NCBI GenBank assembly: GCA_964639935.1
Contig: CAZXGT010000121.1
Span: forward strand, 1-6,059
Length of the DNA stretch: 6,059 nt
Source: CALNYS01 sp964639935
Lineage (GTDB): Bacteria > Planctomycetota > Phycisphaerae > Phycisphaerales > UBA1924
Reading direction: 5' to 3'
The position numbers and the translations under genes were made by a program. The stretch's first letter is position 1. The number at the start of each line of letters is the position of its first letter. Under the pieces are notes generated by a model. It searched no databases. It was not told the DNA's origin and worked only from the letters and a program-made list of their open reading frames with translations. Shown piece by piece: positions 1 to 5,148 of the stretch.

Positions 1-1149
1 CGACCCCGCGGGGTCGGTGGAGACCAGGAGCACGCGCCGCCCCTCGGCCGCCATCGCGGACGCCGCGGCGCAGGCCATCGTGGTCTTGCCGACGCCCCCC
101 TTGCCGGCAAAGAGCGTGATCGAGGCGTCGCCCTTGGCCGGCGCGGGCAGCGAGAGCTCGCCCGTCGCCGCGGGCGCCGCGATGCTCGTCGCCTCGAGCC
201 GCTCGTCGCCGTCGACATCGAGCGCGGCCATCGAGTCGAGAGCGCGGCGCAGATCGCCGCCCCGCGGCTCGGCGCCGAGGAGCGGAACCATCCAGAGCGA
301 GGCGGCCCGGATGCTCTCGGGCGCCTCGGCCATGGCCTTCCGCTGATCCGTGGCCATCGCGCCGATCGCCGCCGATGAGCCCGCCGGGGCCCACCGGTTG
401 ACGACGATCTCCGGCGCCGAGACGCCAAGCGATCCGAGCGTTCCAAGAAGGCGGGCGGTCTCGGCGATGCTCATCGGTTCGGCGTTCATCACCGGGACGA
501 ACTGGGTGAGCGTCGCGTCGGTCCACGCCTCGGCGACCGTATCGAAGGACTCCGTGAGCTCGTCGATGAACGCCTCGACGGGGTCATCCCCGCCGCCGCC
601 AAAGACCGACGCCATGTACCGGTGCTTCCCGAGGAACGCCTCCACCGCCTCGAGCCATCCGCCGAGCACCTCCGGCATGCCGAGAAGACGCAGCGCGTGC
701 CCGGTGGGGGCGGTGTCGATGATGTACAGGTCCGCGCGGTCCTCCTCCACCCACCGGGCCAGGCGCACGAAGCTCATCAGCTCGTCGACCCCCGGCACGC
801 TCAGGCTCAGGAACTCGTTGATCTCCTCGGCCGTCAGGAAGGTGCCCCGCTCGCCGATCGCCTGGAGCGACGCGCCGTGCTGGCTCATGAAGCGCGCGTG
901 CTCCTCGGCGGCGTCGATCTCGCACACCTCGAGGTTCTCGGGGAGCTCGACGTCGTCGAGCGCGTCTCGCACGGAATGGGCGGGGTCGGTCGAGACGAGC
1001 ATCACGCGCTGATCCCGCCAGTTCGTCGCTCTCCTGATGGCGGTCGCGCAGGCCATCGTCGTCTTCCCGACGCCGCCCTTGCCGCCGAAGAACAGCAGGG
1101 GGGTGTCCGTGCAGAGGAAGGCGGGGTTGTTCAAGAGTGTTTCGTTCAT
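1..1149 (-). CDS. ArsA/Get3-family ATPase with two P-loop domains, C-terminus cut by window edge
   Basis: The frame is open from ATG 1149 to base 1, giving 383 residues with no stop. Domain 1 has the deviant Walker A motif FFGGKGGVGKTT (residues 20-31), STDPAHS (53-59), a Get3-like VPGVDELMSF (118-127), the switch II motif DTAPTGH (145-151) and VVNR (249-252). A second P-loop, FAGKGGVGKTT, follows at 347-357 with STDPAGS at 377-383, where the window ends. The P-loops are about 326 residues apart, close to the spacing in tandem ArsA, so the full protein is probably near 580 residues. The family couples ATP hydrolysis to arsenite export (ArsA) or to delivery of tail-anchored membrane proteins (Get3/TRC40). 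The region aligning with ArsA Cys113 reads GTFLTAEE with no cysteine, and no Get3 CxxC motif is visible. Its ATG overlaps the gvpG stop (ATGA), so it is the last visible gene of the gas vesicle operon. A chaperone role for Gvp proteins is inference. Confidence 0.93.
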   Translation of the reverse strand, partial: MNETLLNNPAFLCTDTPLLFFGGKGGVGKTTMACATAIRRATNWRDQRVMLVSTDPAHSVRDALDDVELPENLEVCEIDAAEEHARFMSQHGASLQAIGERGTFLTAEEINEFLSLSVPGVDELMSFVRLARWVEEDRADLYIIDTAPTGHALRLLGMPEVLGGWLEAVEAFLGKHRYMASVFGGGGDDPVEAFIDELTESFDTVAEAWTDATLTQFVPVMNAEPMSIAETARLLGTLGSLGVSAPEIVVNRWAPAGSSAAIGAMATDQRKAMAEAPESIRAASLWMVPLLGAEPRGGDLRRALDSMAALDVDGDERLEATSIAAPAATGELSLPAPAKGDASITLFAGKGGVGKTTMACAAASAMAAEGRRVLLVSTDPAGS

Positions 1150-1388
1150 CTCGGGTTCTCCATCTCCTCGTCAAGGGCTTCGATGCGGTCGAGGAGCTCC
1201 TCTTCGAGCGTCTCGAACTCCGCTTCCTCGATGTCTCCGGCCTCAAGCCGCATGTGCAGACTCTGGAGCCGCCGCATGAGACCGGTCCGCTCGTCGGCCA
1301 TCTCGGCCTCCGCGGCCTTGTGCAGCTCCTTGACGAGCCACATGAAGCCCTTGGCGGGCGAGAGCAGGATGTCGTCGATGATGAACAT
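1146..1388 (-). CDS. gvpG: Gas vesicle protein GvpG
   Basis: An 80-residue protein of typical GvpG size. The N-terminus (MFIIDDILLSPAKGFMWLVK) carries the hydrophobic L-x-P-x-x-G-x-x-W segment seen in GvpG. A long charged amphipathic helix follows, with the family-like GDIEEAEFETLEEELLDR at 51-68. GvpG is an accessory protein that associates with GvpF/GvpL and GvpA during early vesicle assembly. The gene starts 12 nt after the gvpF/L stop, has only a weak Shine-Dalgarno (a GGA about 9 nt upstream), and overlaps the ArsA-like gene by 4 nt (ATGA). Translational coupling to both neighbours is therefore likely. There are no cysteines and no membrane segment strong enough to be an anchor. Confidence 0.9.
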   Translation of the reverse strand: MFIIDDILLSPAKGFMWLVKELHKAAEAEMADERTGLMRRLQSLHMRLEAGDIEEAEFETLEEELLDRIEALDEEMENPR

Positions 1389-1400
1389 CCGGCTGTCCGT

Positions 1401-2171
1401 TCACGATGCCGCGGCGCTGTTCCTGGCCGCGGTCTCGAGGTTGAGATTGACGAAGCTGTGCGGCGCGAACGGCCCCTTGATGTTGAAGGCGAAGCTCTCG
1501 TCGAAGCAGGAGGCGACGCACTCGAGCTTCGCCTTGAAGGTGTCCAGGCGCGAGCGGTGCAGCAGGCAGGCGATGGTCAGGAGCTCCGCCTCGTCGCGCG
1601 GGTCGCCGTGACGGATCGCCTCGCAAACCGGCTCGACCTCGAGCAGCACCGTGGAAGAGTGCTCCTCGCGATGGTGGGCGATGAGGCTCTCCACATGGCG
1701 ACCGATCTCGACCTTCAGCTGATGAGAGGCCAGATCTCCGAGCCGCGTGAGCTCGTTGCGCCGGTCCCGAAGCGAGGCGTCGATCGAGACGAGGTGCTCG
1801 AAAACATTGTCGACGTCCCACCGGAGCGTCAGCTCGATCTCCACGCACCCGTGCAGCCGGTCGAGCTCGTGGCGGATCGCCGGACCCTGTTCGCGCATCA
1901 GCTCGAGCAGGGCGTCGCGAGAATCCGCGATCAATCCGAACGACGCCGGGAGAATCGTCTGCTCGTTCGCCAGCGTCGAGACGACCCGGTGATGCGCCGA
2001 GAGCAGCGCGCGACGCGGACGGACCCGGCCGCGCGGCGTCCGGCTCACGATCGCGTAGACGCCCTCGGCGACCAGCGCCTCAACCGGCGCGTCGTCGAGC
2101 CCGACCAGGAGATTCCCGGGCGGTTCCTCGCCGAACCCATAGACGTACAGGCTTTGATTCTCAGCGCACAT
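1401..2171 (-). CDS. gvpF: Gas vesicle assembly protein, GvpF/GvpL family
   Basis: A 256-residue protein with GvpF/GvpL hallmarks: LYVYGFG near the N-terminus (8-14), the motif HHRVVSTLANEQTILPASFG (60-79), VEIELTLRWD (110-119), and the C-terminal FNIKGPFAPHSFVNLNL (229-245). This corresponds to the family's GP-x-x-P-x-SF-V ending. Family members bind GvpA and help nucleate the vesicle, and the cyanobacterial GvpF structure has two alpha/beta domains. I chose ATG 2171 over the in-frame ATG at 2222: the former has AAGGA 10 nt upstream, lies 22 nt after the preceding stop and places LYVYG at the usual distance. The latter has no Shine-Dalgarno and overlaps the upstream gene. F and L paralogues cannot be told apart here, so the symbol is provisional. 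No second F/L copy is in the window. Confidence 0.93.
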   Translation of the reverse strand: MCAENQSLYVYGFGEEPPGNLLVGLDDAPVEALVAEGVYAIVSRTPRGRVRPRRALLSAHHRVVSTLANEQTILPASFGLIADSRDALLELMREQGPAIRHELDRLHGCVEIELTLRWDVDNVFEHLVSIDASLRDRRNELTRLGDLASHQLKVEIGRHVESLIAHHREEHSSTVLLEVEPVCEAIRHGDPRDEAELLTIACLLHRSRLDTFKAKLECVASCFDESFAFNIKGPFAPHSFVNLNLETAARNSAAAS

Positions 2172-2181
2172 CGGAGAAGCA

Positions 2182-2186
2182 TCCTT
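2182..2186 (-). promoter_or_regulatory. Shine-Dalgarno that sets the gvpF/L start
   Basis: AAGGA on the minus strand, 10 nt before ATG 2171, in the short gap after the zinc-ribbon gene. The alternative ATG at 2222 has no comparable site, so this supports the shorter protein. Confidence 0.6.
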
Positions 2187-2193
2187 CTGCGGT

Positions 2194-2400
2194 TCAGGCC
2201 GCCTGAGATGTGATTTCGTCATCGCGACGATCGAGCGTTCTGGTGATGAGCGAGCCGGCGCTGGCTCGCCGGACGAGCCCGTCTTCGATGCGGATCTCCA
2301 TCAGCCCGTCGCACGTGTTGCAGCGGAGCGGGCCCTCGTAGTCGGAGTACGCGTCATCGAGACTGAACGCGTGACCGCAGTAGAGACAACTGATCTTCAT
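2194..2400 (-). CDS. Small zinc-ribbon protein in the gas vesicle operon
   Basis: A 68-residue protein with two CxxC knuckles, C5-L-Y-C8 and C27-N-T-C30, separated by 18 residues. This is the layout of a rubredoxin-like or treble-clef zinc ribbon. The first knuckle sits in a CLYCGHAFSL context, and the second is followed by GLMEIRIEDGLVR, which looks like the closing beta strands. The last 20 residues are charged and probably disordered. The ATG overlaps the stop of the upstream coiled-coil gene by 4 nt (ATGA), so the two are likely translated together. The gvpF/L gene starts 22 nt downstream. Binding of zinc by the four cysteines is a strong prediction. The role in vesicle formation is unknown; scaffolding, metal-dependent folding or regulation are all possible. 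It is not one of the lettered Gvp proteins I know. Confidence 0.82.
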   Translation of the reverse strand: MKISCLYCGHAFSLDDAYSDYEGPLRCNTCDGLMEIRIEDGLVRRASAGSLITRTLDRRDDEITSQAA

Positions 2401-2744
2401 GACGGTTCATTCCCTTTCGTGCCGACGCTCCGTCGCCTTGCGGCGCCGTAGCGGATGCTGATTCCGTGGTTGTCAGACGGAGCTTCGGGCTCCGGAAGCT
2501 CGACGCGTGTGCGGAGCCGATCGAGGATCTCCCCGATGTCTCGCTCGAGCGTGCGAGCGCGGCGCAGCGCCACCGTCGCTCGCGCTTCGCTCATCTGCTT
2601 CTCGTGCTCGCGACGCTGCAATTCCATCGCCAAGGCCGCGAGCTGCGCGTAGGAGCGGGTGGTTCCCCCGGCCCGTCCTCCCGCGCCGGTCAGCGTGCGG
2701 ATGTCCTGCAGACCGCGCCGCGTTGTCGATCGCTGATCGCCCAT
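2397..2744 (-). CDS. Small basic coiled-coil protein of unknown function in the gvp operon
   Basis: A 115-residue protein. The N-terminus is basic and Gly/Thr-rich (RRGLQDIRTLTGAGGRAGGT, residues 9-28). A continuous predicted helix follows from about 31 to 80, rich in Leu, Arg and Glu, with the pattern of a coiled coil (MELQRREHEKQMSEARATVA). The tail is Pro-rich and then basic. There is a strong Shine-Dalgarno (AAGGAG, 6 nt from the ATG) embedded in the stop codon of gvpN. The stop overlaps the zinc-ribbon start (ATGA). I do not recognise a named family. Codon use, the ribosome binding site and the tight spacing show it is a real gene. A structural or assembly-partner role beside the zinc-ribbon protein is inference. 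Confidence 0.82.
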   Translation of the reverse strand: MGDQRSTTRRGLQDIRTLTGAGGRAGGTTRSYAQLAALAMELQRREHEKQMSEARATVALRRARTLERDIGEILDRLRTRVELPEPEAPSDNHGISIRYGAARRRSVGTKGNEPS

Positions 2745-2750
2745 GGCCGT

Positions 2751-2757
2751 CTCCTTA
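2751..2757 (-). promoter_or_regulatory. Shine-Dalgarno TAAGGAG fused to the gvpN stop codon
   Basis: The TAA stop of gvpN (2757-2755) is the first part of TAAGGAG, which lies 6 nt before the ATG of the 115-residue gene. A ribosome ending gvpN would sit on the next initiation site, which favours termination-reinitiation coupling. Confidence 0.7.
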
Positions 2758-3738
2758 CGCGGCCTTCGCCGCTCGCTTCGCCCGGGTCTTCCTGACGCGC
2801 GCGGGGATGACCTCGCCCACCAGCGCGCAGAACTCGTCGAATGTCAGCGGCGCCTCGTCCTCGCCCAGGTCGCTCGCGGCGTCCCCGAGCACGTCCCACG
2901 CCGCCTGCAGGAACAGCTCGTCGCTCGCGTCCACGCGGGCCTTGAGCTGCGTCGTCACCCGCGCCAGCGCCAAGGCGCCGCGCACGGTGGGGGGGCCGGG
3001 CTCGGCGCGCAGCTCGCGGAGCGAGCGCACGAGCCGGACGATCCGGCCGGCGTCCGCCTTGGCGACGTCGCTCGCTCCGGCGACGATCCTCGTCTCCGTG
3101 TCCGCGTCGTAATGATCGCAGCGGATGGTGATCAGCCGGTCGAGCAGCGCGTCCTGGGCGCGATGCACCCCGGCGTACTCCACGGGGTTGCTCGTGAGGA
3201 TCAGGCGAAACGCCGGGTGCACCTCCTGGTGCGATCCCGAGGCCGCCGGCCCCGTGAGGATCCCCTCCTCCAGAATGCTCAGGAGAATATTGTTCGCCTC
3301 CGCCCGCGTCCGGTTGAACTCGTCGTAGATGAGCGTGTGACCGAGCCGGCAGGCCGTCGTGAGGCGGTTGTCCACCCAGTTGACGTCGAGGTTCTCCTCG
3401 GTTTTCAGAACCGAATGGATGTAGTTGTCGACCACCGCCGTTCGCCGGTACCCGCGGTCGTTGCCCAGCAGGTCGTTCCCGTTGAAGGACTCGTTGCCGT
3501 GCAGCAGCGAGACCGGGCGACCGCGCTGCGCCGCGATGTGGAAGGCGAGGGTGGTCTTGCCCGTCCCCGCCGGCCCGGCGAGGTGCACGGGGTACCCCGC
3601 CTCGAGATACGCCGCGGCGCGACTCGCCACGCGATCGATCTCGGGCGTGCAGACGAAGCAGGGGTCCGGCGCCAGCGAGAGCGCGTCGCCACGGACGGGC
3701 GGCTCGCGAAGGGCGTTCTGGGGGAGTGTGTCGGTCAT
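2755..3738 (-). CDS. gvpN: Gas vesicle protein GvpN, MoxR-type AAA+ ATPase
   Basis: A 327-residue protein of typical GvpN length. Motifs in order: Walker A GPAGTGKT (55-62), the GvpN-characteristic LLHGNESFNGNDLLG (78-92), Walker B TLIYDEFNR (135-143, D139/E140), sensor 1 LTSNP (181-185), a likely arginine-finger region DALLDRL (196-202), and a sensor 2-like PPTVRGALALAR (249-260). The C-terminus is strongly basic (RVRKTRAKRAAKAA). GvpN is an ATPase needed for vesicles to enlarge to full width and length; in cyanobacteria it is linked with GvpC. The ATG at 3738 has a weak AGG-containing Shine-Dalgarno. It lies 99 bp after the previous gene, a gap that holds two inverted repeats. The downstream gene begins 10 nt after the stop. 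The assignment is secure. Confidence 0.96.
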   Translation of the reverse strand: MTDTLPQNALREPPVRGDALSLAPDPCFVCTPEIDRVASRAAAYLEAGYPVHLAGPAGTGKTTLAFHIAAQRGRPVSLLHGNESFNGNDLLGNDRGYRRTAVVDNYIHSVLKTEENLDVNWVDNRLTTACRLGHTLIYDEFNRTRAEANNILLSILEEGILTGPAASGSHQEVHPAFRLILTSNPVEYAGVHRAQDALLDRLITIRCDHYDADTETRIVAGASDVAKADAGRIVRLVRSLRELRAEPGPPTVRGALALARVTTQLKARVDASDELFLQAAWDVLGDAASDLGEDEAPLTFDEFCALVGEVIPARVRKTRAKRAAKAA

Positions 3739-3784
3739 GACGCCTGCTATCGACCGCGGCGTCTGCGCCGTTCAGATCGGGATG

Positions 3785-3806
3785 GAGCAATCGATCCAGA
3801 TTGTTC
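3785..3806 (-). repeat. Imperfect 8-bp inverted repeat upstream of gvpN
   Basis: Arms 3785-3792 (gagcaatc) and 3799-3806 (gattgttc) match at 7 of 8 positions around a 6-nt spacer. It lies between the terminator-like hairpin and the gvpN start, in the most AT-rich part of this gap. It could be a protein-binding site or part of the leader RNA. No clear promoter is visible around it. Confidence 0.35.
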
Positions 3807-3826
3807 AAAACTACCTTTGCAGGTAG
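3807..3826 (-). terminator. Weak terminator-like or processing hairpin before gvpN
   Basis: On the minus strand, CTACCT-GCAA-AGGTAG (3826-3811) forms a perfect 6-bp stem. It is closed by a GNRA-type GCAA tetraloop and followed directly by TTTT (3810-3807). It begins 11 nt after the stop codon of the 223-residue gene. The stem is short and only half GC, so partial termination or 3'-end stabilisation is more likely than full termination. It would lower gvpN and distal expression relative to gvpA. Confidence 0.42.
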
Positions 3827-3837
3827 GGCCAAACGGC

Positions 3838-4509
3838 TCACGCGCGCGATGGCTGATCGACGCGCCGGAAGCGAATGCCGTCGCGCTCGGGCTCGACGCG
3901 CTCCTCCGCCTCGCCGGGCTCGTCCGCCTCCTCCTGCTTTGGAGGATCGGGCGTCGTCGCCGCGGCGTCGTTCGCCGCCGGTCCCCTGCGAAGGCGGTCG
4001 AGCGCGGCGATGCGCTGCTCGCGCGCCCGCTCGGCGAGCCGCTGACGCTCCGCGTGCAGCTTCGCGCGAAAAGACGCGACCGTTTCCACCACCTCGCCCG
4101 ACTCGTCCGACTCGTCCGGTTCATCGGAGTCGTCGCGCTGTTCCGGCTCAGGCTCGAGCTCGGCGCCCGGCTCAGGTTCGCGCGCGTCTGCGGGCGGGGT
4201 TGCGGAGGCCGCGACGTCTCGCGCCGCGTCGATGATGCGCGCCATCGTCTCGGCGACATGCTCCTCGACCGCGGGCGCCTCCACTTGGCACTCCCGCTCG
4301 ATCGCGCGCAGGCGGTGTCGGAGGTCCCCGAGCCAGTGCTGGACGGTGTCGTAGAAGTTGACGCGGAGATCCTCGCGCATGGATCGAGCCGGGTCGCTGT
4401 CGCCGCTCGGTTCGACGCCGGGAAATTCAAGCCGATCGAGCCAGCTCCCGACATCGCGCGTCGTGTCTCGGACAGCGTCGGCGGTCTCGTCTCTGCGCAT
4501 GGGGGTCAT
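3838..4509 (-). CDS. Charged helical protein in the gvpC-like position between gvpA and gvpN
   Basis: A 223-residue protein I cannot place in a named family. Residues 41-102 look helical and amphipathic (for example LRVNFYDTVQHWLGDLRHRL, 48-67). Residues 110-139 are a very acidic Glu/Pro/Asp/Ser linker. Residues 140-176 are a basic helix (FRAKLHAERQRLAERAREQR, 147-166), and the tail is acidic and disordered. There is no signal peptide or membrane segment. GGAGG lies 11 nt before ATG 4509; a second in-frame ATG at 4500 is possible. Position and helical character recall GvpC, which strengthens the vesicle surface and is often encoded between gvpA and gvpN. The F-x7-R-x-x-L-A-x-x-A spacing in the basic helix faintly resembles GvpC repeats, but there is no repeat array. 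GvpC-like function is a hypothesis only. Confidence 0.82.
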   Translation of the reverse strand: MTPMRRDETADAVRDTTRDVGSWLDRLEFPGVEPSGDSDPARSMREDLRVNFYDTVQHWLGDLRHRLRAIERECQVEAPAVEEHVAETMARIIDAARDVAASATPPADAREPEPGAELEPEPEQRDDSDEPDESDESGEVVETVASFRAKLHAERQRLAERAREQRIAALDRLRRGPAANDAAATTPDPPKQEEADEPGEAEERVEPERDGIRFRRVDQPSRA

Positions 4510-4547
4510 ATCCGCCGCCGCCTCCGAGGGTGGTGGGGTGCGTCTGA

Positions 4548-4580
4548 AAAGGCTCCTGACCGGCCTTTCGACGGGTCAGG
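4548..4580 (-). promoter_or_regulatory. Two competing hairpins downstream of gvpA (possible attenuator)
   Basis: On the minus strand, CCTGACC (4580-4574) can pair with GGTCAGG (4561-4555) as a 7-bp stem. AAAGGC (4568-4563) can pair with GCCTTT (4553-4548) as a 6-bp stem. The arms interleave. The connecting loop across the 7-bp stem is only 1 nt, so a true pseudoknot looks strained and the stems are probably alternatives. TTTT (4550-4547) follows the first stem after 4 nt. Lying 25 nt past the gvpA stop, this could limit read-through or stabilise a short gvpA message. Confidence 0.38.
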
Positions 4581-4605
4581 GCGTGGAGAGGGGGTGCGTT
4601 GGTCC

Positions 4606-4827
4606 TCAGGCGTTCGGCGCGGCGGCCGTCGCGGTGAGGCCGATCGCCTCGGCGTACTTCAGGTACGTCTCGACCGACGCGACCACGACGCGGGCCTCGA
4701 CGGACAAGAGCTCGATGCCGACCAGCGACACCTTCGCGAAGGCGTCGACGACGATCCCCTTATCGAGGATGCGGTCGACCACTTCCGCCAGGCTGGACGA
4801 GTCCGTTGACTTCTGGATCTTCGCCAT
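4606..4827 (-). CDS. gvpA: Gas vesicle structural protein GvpA
   Basis: A 73-residue protein of typical GvpA length and highly conserved sequence. It has SSLAEVVDRILDKGIVVDAF (11-30), followed by KVSLVGIELLSVEARVVVAS (32-51) and VETYLKYAEAIGL (52-64). This matches the GvpA helix-strand-strand-helix fold that stacks into the ribs of the gas vesicle wall. The start is set at ATG 4827, which has AAGGA 6 nt upstream; an in-frame extension to 4950 has no family similarity. It is the first gene of the operon and faces a 321-bp divergent intergenic region. Some clusters carry tandem gvpA copies or gvpJ paralogues; only one copy is present here. A hairpin region just downstream could keep its message level above that of distal genes. 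Confidence 0.98.
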   Translation of the reverse strand: MAKIQKSTDSSSLAEVVDRILDKGIVVDAFAKVSLVGIELLSVEARVVVASVETYLKYAEAIGLTATAAAPNA

Positions 4828-4833
4828 CACGGT

Positions 4834-4838
4834 TCCTT
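4834..4838 (-). promoter_or_regulatory. Shine-Dalgarno that sets the gvpA start
   Basis: AAGGA within GAAAGGAACC on the minus strand, 6 nt before ATG 4827. It fixes the start of GvpA at the family-conserved position and argues against the longer in-frame reading from 4950. Confidence 0.8.
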
Positions 4839-4889
4839 TCTCTGCCGGGGCCGCCCGGCGATCGTGAGCGTGCTTCCGCTCCGTTGATG

Positions 4890-4903
4890 CCTGTGCGCAC
4901 AGG
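4890..4903. repeat. 14-bp perfect palindrome upstream of gvpA (candidate operator)
   Basis: CCTGTGCGCACAGG is fully self-complementary and centred about 70 bp before the gvpA start codon. A twofold-symmetric site of this size suits a dimeric regulator or a leader hairpin. No regulator gene is in the window to match it with. Confidence 0.4.
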
Positions 4904-4924
4904 GCGCACTCCCGCGGAACCTCC

Positions 4925-4936
4925 GCGAGCGCTCGC
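4925..4936. repeat. 12-bp perfect palindrome, first copy of CGAGCGCTCG
   Basis: GCGAGCGCTCGC is fully self-complementary. Its 10-bp core recurs exactly at 5058-5067 in the same intergenic region. GC-rich palindromes arise by chance at this base composition, so a regulatory role is only possible. Confidence 0.3.
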
Positions 4937-5057
4937 ACCATCGACGCCATGCCGCGGGCGGTGGACGCCTCACACGCCGCGAGCGTCCTCCCTCCGTCGG
5001 GCTATGCCGTTTCGCCACCTTCGGGAGTGACGGCCCCGCCCGCGTCTGACCTGAACT

Positions 5058-5067
5058 CGAGCGCTCG
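5058..5067. repeat. 10-bp palindrome, second copy of CGAGCGCTCG
   Basis: An exact repeat of the core at 4926-4935, 132 bp away. It lies next to the A-rich patch at 5070-5083, about 90 bp before the plus-strand gene and about 230 bp upstream of gvpA. Confidence 0.3.
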
Positions 5068-5136
5068 CGAGAAAAACGCCAAACCGCCCGTGTTGCAGAA
5101 CCGATGTCCCGCCCGACGCACGAACGCCGCGCCTCC

Positions 5137-5140
5137 GGAG
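5137..5140 (+). promoter_or_regulatory. Shine-Dalgarno for the divergent plus-strand gene
   Basis: GGAG lies 8 nt before ATG 5149. An in-frame ATG at 5104 would add 15 residues but has no ribosome binding site, so 5149 is preferred. Confidence 0.6.
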
Positions 5141-5148
5141 CCGCAGAC

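Larger units (their letters stand above)
4828..5148. other. Divergent intergenic region, likely holding the gvp promoter
   Basis: This is 321 bp between the starts of gvpA and the plus-strand gene. Contents seen: the gvpA ribosome binding site, a 14-bp palindrome at 4890-4903, two copies of CGAGCGCTCG (4926-4935, 5058-5067), an A-rich patch at 5070-5083, and the plus-strand gene's ribosome binding site. Short frames cross it on both strands but none resembles a protein. I see no good -35/-10 pair on either strand. A minus-strand GG-N10-GC pair at 5080-5067 is the only, weak, sigma-54-like candidate. Confidence 0.6.

Noticed and set aside
584..1246. Arg-rich minus-strand frame across the ArsA-like and gvpG genes
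   Set aside because: It is a different frame from the ArsA-like protein, whose P-loop and switch motifs are clear. Its composition is the Arg-rich pattern of a shifted GC-rich gene.
1137..2213. Open frame of 358 codons on the plus strand
   Set aside because: It is antisense to gvpG and gvpF/L, both recognisable proteins, and has no motif support.
2172..2222. Earlier ATG at 2222 for the gvpF/L gene
   Set aside because: It lacks a ribosome binding site, overlaps the end of the zinc-ribbon gene and adds residues not typical of the family; ATG 2171 fits better.
2743..4809. Long open frame of 688 codons on the plus strand
   Set aside because: It lies antisense to gvpN, the 223-residue gene and gvpA. 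It is a product of high GC with few stop codons and shows no family-like motifs.
4828..4950. In-frame N-terminal extension of gvpA to an ATG at 4950
   Set aside because: The extra 41 residues do not resemble GvpA. The conserved protein starts at 4827, directly after a good Shine-Dalgarno, and the extension crosses the palindromic control region.
5104..5148. Upstream in-frame ATG at 5104 for the plus-strand gene
   Set aside because: It has no Shine-Dalgarno, while ATG 5149 has GGAG at 8 nt.
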